Positions 15,193 through 24,660 of a DNA stretch of 64,000 nt are shown here, piece after piece; the first letter of the stretch is position 1; each line of letters starts with the position of its first letter. This stretch comes from Clostridia bacterium (GTDB lineage: Bacteria > Bacillota > Clostridia > Christensenellales > UBA1242), in NCBI GenBank assembly GCA_017452445.1, contig JAFTMH010000003.1, forward strand, positions 1 through 64,000, written 5' to 3'. The position numbers were made by a program, and so were the translations under genes. The notes beneath the pieces were generated by a model, which was not told the DNA's origin, did no database searches, and worked only from the letters and a program-made list of their open reading frames with translations.

Positions 15193-15690
15193 ATGGAAAT
15201 AAGAATTGCCACCATTGCCGAACTTGAAGCATGGTGGGATGCAAAAATAGAAAAACAGCCAGACAATCCAGCATATAAAGTTTGGAAAAACAATTTTGTG
15301 CAAGGAAATATTAAAAACGAAAGAAAAACATTTTTTGTTTTTAATGACAACAACGAGTATATTGGGCAAGGAACTTTGCTTTTGCAAAGTGAAGATGCTG
15401 TTATGACTGGCAAAGATAAGGCAGAAATTATCAAACTTGAAATAAATCCTCAATATCGTGGAAAGGGGATTGCGACAAAAATTTATCAAGCAATCGAAAA
15501 ATATGCAAAACAAAATGGCATAAAAACTCTTACAATTGGTGTTGAACCATGCGAAATAAGAAATATGCAAATATATTTCCATTGGGGGTTTACAAACTTT
15601 TTGAAATGCACAAGCGAAACCTTTCCACCTACAACTCCAGATGGGGAAGGAGAAACAATTATCGTTTTGTGTTATAGCAAACAAATTTAA
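15193..15690 (+). CDS. GNAT-family N-acetyltransferase
   Basis: The acetyl-CoA motif is KLEINPQYRGKGIATKIYQAIEKYAKQNGIKTLTIGVEP (about residues 81-120), with Q/RxxGxG/A in QYRGKGIA. The following EIRNMQIYFHWGFTN is the usual late GNAT motif. The acceptor could be a protein N-terminus, an amine or an antibiotic. It closes the operon that starts at the tRNA-Leu. Confidence 0.88.
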   Translation: MEIRIATIAELEAWWDAKIEKQPDNPAYKVWKNNFVQGNIKNERKTFFVFNDNNEYIGQGTLLLQSEDAVMTGKDKAEIIKLEINPQYRGKGIATKIYQAIEKYAKQNGIKTLTIGVEPCEIRNMQIYFHWGFTNFLKCTSETFPPTTPDGEGETIIVLCYSKQI

Positions 15691-15697
15691 TAAGAAA

Positions 15698-15726
15698 AGG
15701 TTGCAAATTTTTGCAATCTTTTTTTG
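15698..15726 (+). terminator. Rho-independent terminator of the phosphorylase operon
   Basis: GGTTGCAAA pairs with TTTGCAATC (one wobble) and is followed by a T-run. Confidence 0.85.
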
Positions 15727-15776
15727 TTGTGTTTTTGTTTTAGATATGATAAAATAATTTTATACGGAGGTGCAAA

Positions 15777-16364
15777 ATGGCTTGTTTGGCAATGCATTTG
15801 GCAGTAGGTTACAAATATATGCAAAAAAATGCTGGAGAAGATACAGAACAATTTGTTGAAGGTTGTGTTTCTCCAGATTTGGCAGAAGACAAAATTGCCT
15901 CTCACTTTGGCGAAAACAAAAGACCTACATCAGTAAGAGAGATGCTCGAATATAAAATGGATATTGTGAAAGTTGCTCAAAATTATACTTTGGACACAAG
16001 CAAGAAGAGAGCAGAATTTTTGCATTTGATTTGTGATGACATTTTTTATAGATTTGTTTATCATGAAGGGTTGGAAAAATGGCCACCACAACAAGTGAAA
16101 CAAGCAATGTATGATGATTATGATTTCGTGACAGCATATATTTTGAAGAAATATAACTTTCAGTTGCCAGAAAATTTGAAACATCTTGCAAGCGAAAGAG
16201 AAGGGAAATCAGAATTTTTCTCACCAAAAGCAATTGACAGATTTGTTGATGTGCTTTCTGGGGTAAATCTTGAAAAAGCACAAAAAGAAATCACAACAAA
16301 CCTTGATGCATTTAGAAAAAACATTATGGCAAGTTTAAGAAAAGAAAAAACCACTAGCAAATAG
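15777..16364 (+). CDS. Unknown protein, possibly a metal-dependent phospholipase C-like hydrolase
   Basis: This 195-residue protein begins MACLAMHLAVGYKYMQKNAGEDTEQFVEGCVSPDLAEDK, with a histidine near the start and a GxxxPD turn that recall small zinc-dependent phospholipase C-like hydrolases, which begin with a similar His and a G-x-x-x-PD segment. Further histidines occur in FLHLICDDIFYRFVYHEG. The match is weak and no substrate can be named. It has its own promoter (TGA-TAAAAT upstream) and ribosome site ACGGAGGTG. Confidence 0.6.
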   Translation: MACLAMHLAVGYKYMQKNAGEDTEQFVEGCVSPDLAEDKIASHFGENKRPTSVREMLEYKMDIVKVAQNYTLDTSKKRAEFLHLICDDIFYRFVYHEGLEKWPPQQVKQAMYDDYDFVTAYILKKYNFQLPENLKHLASEREGKSEFFSPKAIDRFVDVLSGVNLEKAQKEITTNLDAFRKNIMASLRKEKTTSK

Positions 16365-16376
16365 TGGTTTTTTGTT
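16347..16376 (+). terminator. Rho-independent terminator
   Basis: AAAACCACTA pairs with TAGTGGTTTT around a GCAAA loop and overlaps the stop codon of the gene before it. Confidence 0.85.
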
Positions 16377-16392
16377 TAGTTTCAACTTATTT

Positions 16393-17106
16393 TTATTTGT
16401 TTTTCAATTCTGCAAGCACATCAATCAAATTTTCAAGTTTTACAGCAGGTGCATGTTGGGTTGTTTTTTCATATGGCAAAATAAAATCGCCAGCAAGCAC
16501 GGCTTCAAAACCGACTTGTTTTGAAACGATATAATCTTCGTGCTCGTTGTTTCCAACCATAATGCAATCCTCAGGTTTGAGATTAAACTTTTCAAGCAAA
16601 TCTTCAAAGTATCTTGGGTCGGGTTTTGAATAACGAGAGTTTTCGTATGTAGTCACATAATCAAAATCCTGCAAACTCAATCCTACCCAACCAAGTCTGT
16701 TGTTTGTGCCAAATGTTGGGAAAAATGGATTTGTTGCCAAAATCACATATTCAAAGTTTTCTTTGCACCAATCAACGATTTTTTTGATGTTTTCATCTTT
16801 TGTTACAATTTCTGCAATTTGGTTGTATTCGTTGAAATAATATTCTTCAAACACAGGTTGCATATTTTTCACATCATCACCAAAAAACTTTTCAAAAACT
16901 GACCAAAACAATTGTTCGTTTGTTTGTTTTCCGTCGTTGGTCCACATTGCATTTATACCAGCCCACAATGCTTTTTGAAAATATTCGCTGTCATATCCAA
17001 GTTTTGCAAATTTGATTGTGATTCGTTTGAAATATTCGTGCTCAAATTGTTTTTGATGCATTGGCAAAAGTGTCCCGTCTAAGTCAAAAAATATTGCTTT
17101 TTTCAT
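16393..17106 (-). CDS. HAD-superfamily hydrolase
   Basis: This 237-residue protein starts MKKAIFFDLDGTLLP, HAD motif I with the nucleophile Asp, has ILATNP for motif II, and KPDPRYFEDLLEKFNLKPEDCIMVGNNEHED for motifs III and IV. A helical cap of about 100 residues lies between motifs I and II. It probably dephosphorylates a small metabolite. The ribosome site is AAGGAAC. It is read towards the plus-strand gene at 15777 and shares its terminator region. Confidence 0.85.
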   Translation of the reverse strand: MKKAIFFDLDGTLLPMHQKQFEHEYFKRITIKFAKLGYDSEYFQKALWAGINAMWTNDGKQTNEQLFWSVFEKFFGDDVKNMQPVFEEYYFNEYNQIAEIVTKDENIKKIVDWCKENFEYVILATNPFFPTFGTNNRLGWVGLSLQDFDYVTTYENSRYSKPDPRYFEDLLEKFNLKPEDCIMVGNNEHEDYIVSKQVGFEAVLAGDFILPYEKTTQHAPAVKLENLIDVLAELKNK

Positions 17107-17297
17107 ATTTTATTGTTCCTTTTTATTTTTATTTGATTATAGCATAAATACGCACAAACGGCCAAATTTATTAAAAAAATTAATTTTTAATAATAAAAAT
17201 ATATTTTTGATTAAAAAAAATAACAAAAAATCGAATAAAAATGTATTTTTAATTAATTTTAATTATTTTTTTAATATTTTTAATTTAATTAATAAAA

Positions 17298-17322
17298 AAC
17301 GAAGAATTTAATTTTCTCCGTT
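17298..17322 (-). terminator. Terminator of the helicase-nuclease gene
   Basis: On the minus strand AACGGAGAA pairs with TTCTTCGTT (one G-U pair), followed by TTTTTATT. The rest of 17107-17297 is AT-rich with runs of TTAATT and no gene. Confidence 0.7.
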
Positions 17323-17330
17323 TTTTTGTA

Positions 17331-20300
17331 TTATTCTGTTGGCAAAAGGGATTTGATGCATTCGAGTTCTTTGTTTTGATCTTTCCACCAGCGAGTTGTC
17401 CACAATCTATACATTTTCCAGCCTCTGCCTTCAAGATATTTTTGCCTGTGAATGTCTCTTTCTCGGGCGTTTGTATATTTGCGATAGATGTTATCATCAA
17501 AATCAATGCCAAGCACATAGTTGCCAGCTTTGTCTTTGATTGCGATGTCAATTTTGTAAGCGCCAATGCCCACATTCAAATCAAAAGCATAGCCAAGCGA
17601 TTTGATTTTTGCAATTATATCCTTGTGAAGTTTTTGTTTTGATGTATTTTTGTCAACTTTTTCGTCTTTGTTGACAAATGATTTTAAAACAGCTTGTGCC
17701 AAATCATAATCTCCGGAAGAAATGGCATTGCAATATTGCAAATATTTCTTAAAGATTTTTGGACCTTCGTTTTCGAGTTTGTCAACAGAAAGTTGTTCGG
17801 CAGTGATAGATGTCACGATATAGATTTTTTTCTTCGAACGAGAAATAGCGACATTAAGTCTGTTTTCACCACCAACTTGATTGAGCCAACCAAAGTTGTG
17901 GATTACTTTTCCGTCTGCATTTTTTGCATAAGCAAGTGAAAATATAATGCAATCTCTTTCGTCACCTTGGACATTTTCTATGTTTTTTACAAAAAAGCCA
18001 AGATCTTCGCCATTTTCTTTTCTTTCGCATTCGTTGTAATAAAGCGAAGCAAATTTGCTGTCTTTTTGACATTCTTCATCAAGCAAATCCAAGATTAAAT
18101 CTCGTTGAGCTGTGTTGAATGTGATTACGCCGTAAGTGTCATTTGTTTGAGCATAGAGTTTTTCTTTGACAAGTGCAACGACAGCTTGTGCTTCTTTCAA
18201 GTTTTTGCGATTGTCCCATAAACCATCTTCAATTTTGATCACTTCTATTGGTGGGGTTTCTGGTTTTGTTGTGTTTGGTGACACATTTAAACGACCTTTA
18301 TAGAAGGCGTAGTTTGAAAATGAAATCAATTCTTCATATTTAGAACGATAATGATAGTTGAGAAGCACTTCTTTGTATTTAAATCTTGTCAAATCCAACA
18401 AACTTTCTTCTTCCAAGGCGGCGTTTTCGAAAGATTCTTCATCTTCGCCAAGGTCTTCTTCGATGCCATTGATTCTTCCAAAGCCCAAGTTTGATGGTCT
18501 GAGTTGTTTATGATCGCCAGCAACCACAACTTTTTTGCATCTTGCAATGCTTGGGATTGCTTTTTCTACATAAATTTGAGATGCTTCATCAAAAATCAAC
18601 AAATCAAACATATCACTAAACAATGGGAATATTTCCGAAACAGTTTCAGGGGTCATAAGCCAAATTCTTATGCCTTTTGAAAGCTCGAAATTAAATTTTG
18701 CAACAAATTTGTTGATGCTTGGTTTGCGTTTGCTGTCAATATTGCGCTTAAACTCATTGTATCGTTTTGAAGACGAAATATATTCGGCAAAATACGCCAT
18801 AAGTTTGCAAGCGGTTTTTTCTTTGACTTCTCCCATTTTTGCATCAAAGTTTGAGTTGATTTTTGAAAGAGTTTTGTCAAATTTGTCTACCTCAAGAAGT
18901 GTTGCTGAATGTTTTCTTTCAAAATCTTTAATTTGTGCAAAAACGATAAAATCAAAAATTTGTTGAAGCACGCTTTGAGCGTCAATTTTCAAGGTTTTGT
19001 TTATGTTGAAAATTGCAACAACAAACAATTTTTCGTTTTCTGACAATGTTTGATAAATATTTTTGCTTTTGTAATAATCGTCCAATTTTTGCAAACCGTT
19101 TGACAAAATATCGGCATTTTTGCTGATTTCTTTGCAAAGTTTTTCGTTTTTAATCAAAGTAGATGCAATTTTTTGCAATTGTTTTTTGATTTTTCCACCC
19201 GAAAACAACTTTGCAAATCCGCCTTTGCTGTCAAGTTTTGTTTGTTGATCTTGCAAGGTTTTGAGTTGGCTTTTGATTGCAATGATTTGCATTGTGTCCA
19301 GGTTTTGATCTATTTGTTCAAACCATGGATATTCTTCTGCAAGTTTGCAGAAAGCAAGGCATGTTTGAGTAAGTGTGTCATCTTGAAGTGTTTTCTTGAG
19401 TGCAGAAAGTTGATCATATTTGAGTTTAAGCAATTTTGAATTTATGTTTTGAGCAAACAAAAATTCGTCAACTGTTTGTCTGCAGGCAAGGTTTTGTTGA
19501 TAGATGTTGCACATAGAAGTGCCAGTTTCGTTTTCTTGATAAAACGAAGTGTCAAGTCTTTTAAATCGGTTGATGTCAGCATCAATCATACGATTTGTGC
19601 CATCAAGTTTGCGACTGTCAAAACGAATGGCATCTTCAAGCAAAGTCATGTTTTGAAGCTGAGTGAAAAATGACTCTTTGTTTTTTGCGTTGTCTACAAA
19701 AAGAGCAAATTTTGAAAGGTTTCCAAGTCTGGAATAAATGACATCAAGTGCGGCTTTCTTTTGTGAAACCATAAGCACGGTTTTTTCTTTCAAACAAGCA
19801 TCTGCAATTATGCTTGTGATTGTTTGGGATTTTCCTGTGCCTGGTGGGCCTTGAATGACAAGCGAATCATTTTGTTCGAGTTGAACGACGGCATTTTCTT
19901 GTGATGCGTTGAGAGAGTTGATGTAATTTATTTGCTCTTCTGCAAATTCTGCCAAAGAGTGATCAAAAGTTGGAGTGTCTTCAGCATCTAAATAAAAATC
20001 GGTGCCATGTTGTTGGCTGAGCAAGTTGTCAACAAGAGTTGGGATTTTTTCGCTTTCAATAAGTTTGCGATAATCCCTTTGGATTGATGTGTCATACATC
20101 GAAAATTTGCCAAGCACAGCATTTGGGACAAGTTTAAATTCGCCACTTTCAAATTTTGGAAATGTTTCGAGAGTGTATTCTTCAAATTTGACAAGGTTGG
20201 GCGACTTTGCATTGTCAATAGTGATTGAGTTTTGCTTAAAAAATTCGATTGCTTGCAACGAAATGTCGTCAGAAAGTTGTTCTACAACATTGTTTGGCAA

Positions 20301-21050
20301 ATCTACATTTTGATTGTTGAGTTTGTTTTGAAGCAAAACAAGATTGTTGTTGAAAAGGACATCTTTGGTTTTGTCAATTGAAAGTTTGATTTCTTTTGGG
20401 GTGCGTTGGATCACTGCAGGGAAAAGGCATAAAGGCGCTCTTACCAAAAAATCTTCAGTTGTTGATTTTCCGATCACAAAAGGATAGCCGATATACAAAC
20501 CATAATCGCCATGTTCTCTGAAATCTTTGACAACTTCTCTATGCAAAGGTGAAAGCTTGTTGTATTTGTTTCTGTCTGTGTCAAGTTTTTGGTTTTTTGC
20601 TGACAAACTGCACAAAACAAGATCTTTCTTTTTGCCGTAAATCAAATTTAACAAATTCTCGTTGAACTCTTTGTCATCAAACAAATCAAAAGAATGTTTG
20701 TTTGACAATTTGCCAAGGTAAAGCAAACGGTTTTTTCTGCTGATGTTTACAAGGCGTTGTTCCAAAAATTGCAATGTTTGTCTGACTTCACTGTCCAAAT
20801 TTTCAAAGTTTTGCTTTGATTTGTGATAAGCATTTAAAACTTGCATAAATTCGTCACCATACTTGTCCACAAAAACTTGGCCAAGTCCAGAAATCTTGAG
20901 AAGGTCTTCTTTTTTCTTTGGTGCATATTTTGCCATGTCTTCAAGTGCCGTGTCTGAGCAGATATATGGCAGTTTGCCGTCAGGTGTGCGATTTTGCAGT
21001 TTAAGTCTTCTTCTTTTTATGTAAAGTTCTTTATAAAGATTGTGATCCAC
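17331..21050 (-). CDS. HRDC - superfamily 1 helicase - PD-(D/E)XK nuclease fusion (DUF4011/Vsr-like)
   Basis: This 1239-residue protein starts (GTG 21050, ribosome site CGGAGG) with an HRDC domain, DTALEDMAKYAPKKKEDLLKI to about residue 75. A DUF4011-like part follows to about 360. The helicase core has GPPGTGKS at 401-408, LLIFDEASQI (Walker B), AGDHKQLRP, and near the end NVAISRSKKKIYIV. The last 95 residues look like an MTES_1575/Vsr-like nuclease fold: IDIAIKDKAGNYVLGIDFD and HRQKYLEGRGWKMYRLW. Similar DUF4011-helicase-Vsr proteins have been reported as anti-phage systems (Hhe). Here the IECD motif is IDFD (Glu to Asp), and no other defence gene is next to it, so DNA repair is an alternative. 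Confidence 0.8.
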   Translation of the reverse strand: MDHNLYKELYIKRRRLKLQNRTPDGKLPYICSDTALEDMAKYAPKKKEDLLKISGLGQVFVDKYGDEFMQVLNAYHKSKQNFENLDSEVRQTLQFLEQRLVNISRKNRLLYLGKLSNKHSFDLFDDKEFNENLLNLIYGKKKDLVLCSLSAKNQKLDTDRNKYNKLSPLHREVVKDFREHGDYGLYIGYPFVIGKSTTEDFLVRAPLCLFPAVIQRTPKEIKLSIDKTKDVLFNNNLVLLQNKLNNQNVDLPNNVVEQLSDDISLQAIEFFKQNSITIDNAKSPNLVKFEEYTLETFPKFESGEFKLVPNAVLGKFSMYDTSIQRDYRKLIESEKIPTLVDNLLSQQHGTDFYLDAEDTPTFDHSLAEFAEEQINYINSLNASQENAVVQLEQNDSLVIQGPPGTGKSQTITSIIADACLKEKTVLMVSQKKAALDVIYSRLGNLSKFALFVDNAKNKESFFTQLQNMTLLEDAIRFDSRKLDGTNRMIDADINRFKRLDTSFYQENETGTSMCNIYQQNLACRQTVDEFLFAQNINSKLLKLKYDQLSALKKTLQDDTLTQTCLAFCKLAEEYPWFEQIDQNLDTMQIIAIKSQLKTLQDQQTKLDSKGGFAKLFSGGKIKKQLQKIASTLIKNEKLCKEISKNADILSNGLQKLDDYYKSKNIYQTLSENEKLFVVAIFNINKTLKIDAQSVLQQIFDFIVFAQIKDFERKHSATLLEVDKFDKTLSKINSNFDAKMGEVKEKTACKLMAYFAEYISSSKRYNEFKRNIDSKRKPSINKFVAKFNFELSKGIRIWLMTPETVSEIFPLFSDMFDLLIFDEASQIYVEKAIPSIARCKKVVVAGDHKQLRPSNLGFGRINGIEEDLGEDEESFENAALEEESLLDLTRFKYKEVLLNYHYRSKYEELISFSNYAFYKGRLNVSPNTTKPETPPIEVIKIEDGLWDNRKNLKEAQAVVALVKEKLYAQTNDTYGVITFNTAQRDLILDLLDEECQKDSKFASLYYNECERKENGEDLGFFVKNIENVQGDERDCIIFSLAYAKNADGKVIHNFGWLNQVGGENRLNVAISRSKKKIYIVTSITAEQLSVDKLENEGPKIFKKYLQYCNAISSGDYDLAQAVLKSFVNKDEKVDKNTSKQKLHKDIIAKIKSLGYAFDLNVGIGAYKIDIAIKDKAGNYVLGIDFDDNIYRKYTNARERDIHRQKYLEGRGWKMYRLWTTRWWKDQNKELECIKSLLPTE

Positions 21051-21073
21051 TGAAACAGTCCTCCGTTGATTGA

Positions 21074-21079
21074 ATTATA
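21074..21079 (-). promoter_or_regulatory. Extended -10 of the helicase-nuclease gene
   Basis: Read on the minus strand this is TGT-TATAAT, about 25 bases before GTG 21050. A clear -35 is not seen. Confidence 0.55.
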
Positions 21080-21135
21080 ACACACAAAAATGATTATCAA
21101 AAACAAAAAGTGCAGAAGAAAAACAATTTAATTGA

Positions 21136-21164
21136 TTTGAGAGAAAGTTAAAGTATGATATAAT
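21136..21164 (+). promoter_or_regulatory. Promoter giving a leaderless transcript of the UDG-like gene
   Basis: TTTGAG or TTGAGA (around 21136-21142), 16-17 bases, TATAAT (21159-21164) with TGA before it. ATG 21171 is six bases further, leaving no room for a ribosome site. Confidence 0.65.
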
Positions 21165-21170
21165 CAAATT

Positions 21171-21809
21171 ATGGAAAAGATAAACAAACAATATGACAAG
21201 TTGCAGGACAAATATGGATCAAAACAATTAAATTCTGTGTATGGTGCTGGGTGCAGACAAAATGCAAAAGTTGCACTCGTGTTTATGAATCCAACAAAGC
21301 GAAACATTGCCACGGACAAAAATTGGAAAGGGCTTAAAGCACAATGGCTTGGCACAAAACAGATTTGGGATTTTTTGACAAAGTGTGATTTGTTTGATGA
21401 AAATCTCAACAAGCAAATAAAATCAAAAAGACCAACAGATTGGACAGAAGAGTTTTGCGAAAAAGTTTATGCAGAAGTTGCCAGCAGAGGGGTTTGGATC
21501 ACAAACCTTGCAAAGTGTTCGCAAGATGATGCAAGGCCACTGCCTGACGAAATTTTTTTGCAATACAGAGATTTGTTGAAGGACGAACTTGCTTTAGTTT
21601 CCCCTAAAAAAGTTTTGTTGTTTGGAAATCAAGTTGCTTCGATTGTGCTTGAAGAAAAAGTTTCGGTTTCGTGTGCAAGATGTAAAAAATTTGATTTGGA
21701 TTTGAATGGAAATGTCGTTGAAGGATATGCAGTTTTTTATCCTGTTGGCAACGGAAGATTCAATCAAGACAAAGCAATTTGTGATATAAAAACAATTTTG
21801 AAAGATTAA
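21171..21809 (+). CDS. Uracil-DNA glycosylase superfamily protein
   Basis: This 212-residue protein has VALVFMNPTKRNIATDKNWKG (like motif 1, G-x-x-P), WITNLAKC (the substrate-contact strand), KKVLLFGNQVASIVLEEK and YPVGNGRFNQD (the late His/Asn motif region is changed to GNGRFN). It fits family 4/5-like glycosylases that excise uracil from DNA, although the usual four cysteines of an iron-sulfur cluster are only partly visible (GCRQ, SCARCKKF). It is divergent from the helicase-nuclease gene and may join it in DNA repair. Confidence 0.7.
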   Translation: MEKINKQYDKLQDKYGSKQLNSVYGAGCRQNAKVALVFMNPTKRNIATDKNWKGLKAQWLGTKQIWDFLTKCDLFDENLNKQIKSKRPTDWTEEFCEKVYAEVASRGVWITNLAKCSQDDARPLPDEIFLQYRDLLKDELALVSPKKVLLFGNQVASIVLEEKVSVSCARCKKFDLDLNGNVVEGYAVFYPVGNGRFNQDKAICDIKTILKD

Positions 21810-21810
21810 A

Positions 21811-21845
21811 AGAGAAAAAGGTGCAAAAAATGCCTTTTTCTTTTT
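21811..21845 (+). terminator. Rho-independent terminator
   Basis: AGAAAAAGG pairs with CCTTTTTCT around TGCAAAAAATG and leads into a T-run. Confidence 0.8.
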
Positions 21846-21903
21846 GTTTTTGTTTGGTTTTGCAAGTTTTATTTGATATACTCTTGTGAGTGGAGAAAGG
21901 AAA

Positions 21904-23211
21904 ATGTCTGGATATACTTATGATATTAAGACAAGCAAAAAGGACAATGGTTCTACAATCAGTTTGAGTGCTTGTCATGTGATTTATTCAATTATCAACT
22001 TGTTTTTGTCAACTTTTTTGGTTGCGCACATTCATTCGCTTACTGACAACATTTATGATTATGCAATCAAAGTTGGCCTATATCAAATTGTGACTTATGC
22101 AGTCATGACAATTTCTTATTTCTTGTTTTCACTTTGGGTTGACAGGTCAAACAGAATTTGGTGCTACAGAGTTGCAAACTTGTTTTCAACAGCACTTGTT
22201 GTGATCACTGTTTTTTGGGGCGACAAACTTGCTCAACTTGTTGTGCTTGCAGGGGCTCTTAATGGTTTGACACATGGTGCATATTACGCAAGTTACAATG
22301 TTTTGAAACAAGAAATGGTCAGCAGAAATTCTATGGACAATTATGCTGTCATCATTTCGGTCATTGGAAAAATTGTAAGCGTTGTTTTTCCATTGGTGCT
22401 TGGTGCATTGCTTTCAGTTTCTAGCATTTCACAAGTTGCAATTTATGTTTTGGTTTTGTCTGCGATTTTGTTTGGGGTGACTTTCTTTGTCAAAGCAAAA
22501 AGACCGGCAGAAAGTGGGTTTAGCATCAAAGAATATATCAGCGATTTGAAAGCAAGGCCAAAAGTTGCAAAAAAGATAAAATTTATTTACATAATTTGCT
22601 GTTTTTATGGATTTACTTCGGTGCTTTCAATGCTCTTGACAATGAACATTATGAGCATGGAAGGACTTGGCTCAACATTCAGTCTTGGCATTGTGACAAG
22701 TGTGTGCTCGGGGCTTTCTATTGTGCTTCTTTTGTTGGTTGGAAGATTTACTAAATGCGGCAAGAGAATTTGGTTGTTTGTTGTTTCGGCGCTTTTGCCA
22801 ATTTTGGGCGTTGTGTTGTTTATTACATTGCCAAACATGTATACATTGATTGCATACAATGTGTGCATCGCAGTTGGCGACTCAATCAATGCAACAATTT
22901 TGGATATCTATCGAAACAAAAATCTTAAAGAAGCAGGGCTTTATCAAGGCATTGCTGAGCATCAATGCATTGTTGAATCAATCTTTGGTGTGATAAGATG
23001 CATTTCGTTTGGTCTTTTGATCGGCATGGGCGCAAGCAAAAGCAAACTTTTGCTCGACATTGGATTTGTTGTGTTTGTTGCACTTTACAGCATGACATCT
23101 GTTTTGCTTATGATTTATGAGAAAAAGGACACGCAAGAAAAGCAAAAAGAAAAAATGGAAAAAGTTGTTGTCAGCAAGTGGGCTGGAAGAATTGACAGAC
23201 GCAACAAATAA
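21904..23211 (+). CDS. MFS-like transporter, first of a tandem pair
   Basis: This 435-residue protein has about 12 membrane spans in a major facilitator-like arrangement. The cytosolic N-terminus MSGYTYDIKTSKKDNGSTI precedes span 1. SLWVDRSNRIWCYR is the loop after span 2-3 (the MFS A-motif place), and ATILDIYRNKNLKEAGLYQGIAEHQCIVESIFG is a conserved loop shared with the next gene. The substrate is unknown. ATG 21904 follows GGAGAAAGG; GTG 21886 is upstream in frame but overlaps that region. The -10 is TGATATACT, the same as for the next gene. Confidence 0.8.
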   Translation: MSGYTYDIKTSKKDNGSTISLSACHVIYSIINLFLSTFLVAHIHSLTDNIYDYAIKVGLYQIVTYAVMTISYFLFSLWVDRSNRIWCYRVANLFSTALVVITVFWGDKLAQLVVLAGALNGLTHGAYYASYNVLKQEMVSRNSMDNYAVIISVIGKIVSVVFPLVLGALLSVSSISQVAIYVLVLSAILFGVTFFVKAKRPAESGFSIKEYISDLKARPKVAKKIKFIYIICCFYGFTSVLSMLLTMNIMSMEGLGSTFSLGIVTSVCSGLSIVLLLLVGRFTKCGKRIWLFVVSALLPILGVVLFITLPNMYTLIAYNVCIAVGDSINATILDIYRNKNLKEAGLYQGIAEHQCIVESIFGVIRCISFGLLIGMGASKSKLLLDIGFVVFVALYSMTSVLLMIYEKKDTQEKQKEKMEKVVVSKWAGRIDRRNK

Positions 23212-23250
23212 TGCAGAAAGATTGCAAAATAAAACTTGCAAAATTTAAAC

Positions 23251-23277
23251 AAAAACACGGATTTTTTCGTGTTTTTT
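23251..23277 (+). terminator. Rho-independent terminator
   Basis: AAAAACACG pairs with CGTGTTTTT around GATTTTTT. Confidence 0.85.
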
Positions 23278-23346
23278 TGTTTTATGCAAAGCAGATTGTT
23301 TGCAGTTTATGCAGATTGTTTGATATACTGAAAACACGGAGATTTT

Positions 23347-24648
23347 ATGACTTACACTTATGACATCAACACAAGCAAAAAGGACACTCGCTCGACAATA
23401 TGTCTAAGCACTTGCCACTCGATCCATTCGATTGTCAAGTTGTTTTTGTCAACCTTTTTGGTTGCGCATATCTATACGCCGGACATTTTTACATATGCAG
23501 TCAATGTTGGACTTTATCAACTTATGACTTATGCTGCAATGATGTTGTCATATTCGCTCTTCTCAATCTGGGTGGACAAGTCAAACAGAATTTGGTGTTA
23601 TCGAATTGCAAACATCTTTTCAACAGCGCTGGTTGTCATAACAATTTTTTATGGCGAAAATTTGGCCGAGTTGATTGTGCTTGCTGGTGCGCTCAACGGA
23701 CTTGGATTTGGTGCATACTATTCAAGTTACAATGTTTTGAAACAAGAAATGGTCAGCAGAAAACATATGGCAAAAATGGCGATAGTGCTTTCGGTGCTTT
23801 CAAGGGTTGTCAATGTTGTTTTTCCGATTGTGATTGGTGCAATGATCAAAGTTGCAGATTTTAAATTGGTTGCATTTTTTGTTTTGGGGTTGAGCGTGCT
23901 TTTGTTTGGTCTTACATTTTTGATAAAAGCAAAAAGACCTGCCGACAGCAATTTCAATCCAATTCAATATCTCAAAAAACTTAAAGAAGATCCACCATTC
24001 AAAAAGCGTATGACTTTTGTGTATGTGATTTGTTTCTTCTATGGACTCACTTCGATTTTGTCAATGATGCTCAACATCAATATTATGATTCATTTTGGGT
24101 CGAGTTTTTCACTTGGTGCAATCACTTCAATTTGCTCGCTTGTTGCAGTTGTTGTTTTGATTTTGGTGACAAGGTTTACAAAACCTGGAAAGCGTGCGTG
24201 GATGTTTGTTTTGGGCACAACACTGCCACTTGTGGGAGCGACACTGTTTATGTCTTTGCCAACAAAAGCAACGCTTGTGGCCTATTATGCCCTCATCACA
24301 ATTGCAGATGTTGTCAATGCAACAATTTTGGATATTTATCGAAACAAAAATCTTAAAGAAGCAGGATATTATCAAGACATTGCCGAGCATCAATGTGTTG
24401 TTGAAACAATCTTTCAAATAGTCAAGATTGTGGCGTTTGGTCTTGTCATTTTGTTTGGAAGTCTAAAAAACACAACCGTATTGCAGGTTGGATTTGTTGT
24501 GTTTGTTGTGCTTTATTCTGCAACTTCAATTTTGATGTTGTTTTACGAAAAGATGCAGGCAAAAAGAAAGGCAATGGAAAAGGCGTCAGTTGCAGATTTG
24601 CAAGAAGATATAGAAGTTGATGATGACAATGGGATTTCGATTGAATAA
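23347..24648 (+). CDS. MFS-like transporter, second of a tandem pair
   Basis: This 433-residue paralogue of the upstream protein is alike along its whole length: YTYDINTSKKDTRSTI at the N-terminus, SIWVDKSNRIWCYRIANIFSTALVVIT, NVLKQEMVSRKHM and ATILDIYRNKNLKEAGYYQDIAEHQCVVET. The pair arose by duplication, and the promoters are alike (TTTGATATACT about 20 bases before each gene), so both copies are kept under separate promoters. The HAD phosphatase gene follows 12 bases later and may be co-transcribed. Confidence 0.8.
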   Translation: MTYTYDINTSKKDTRSTICLSTCHSIHSIVKLFLSTFLVAHIYTPDIFTYAVNVGLYQLMTYAAMMLSYSLFSIWVDKSNRIWCYRIANIFSTALVVITIFYGENLAELIVLAGALNGLGFGAYYSSYNVLKQEMVSRKHMAKMAIVLSVLSRVVNVVFPIVIGAMIKVADFKLVAFFVLGLSVLLFGLTFLIKAKRPADSNFNPIQYLKKLKEDPPFKKRMTFVYVICFFYGLTSILSMMLNINIMIHFGSSFSLGAITSICSLVAVVVLILVTRFTKPGKRAWMFVLGTTLPLVGATLFMSLPTKATLVAYYALITIADVVNATILDIYRNKNLKEAGYYQDIAEHQCVVETIFQIVKIVAFGLVILFGSLKNTTVLQVGFVVFVVLYSATSILMLFYEKMQAKRKAMEKASVADLQEDIEVDDDNGISIE

Positions 24649-24660
24649 ATGGAGAAAGAT

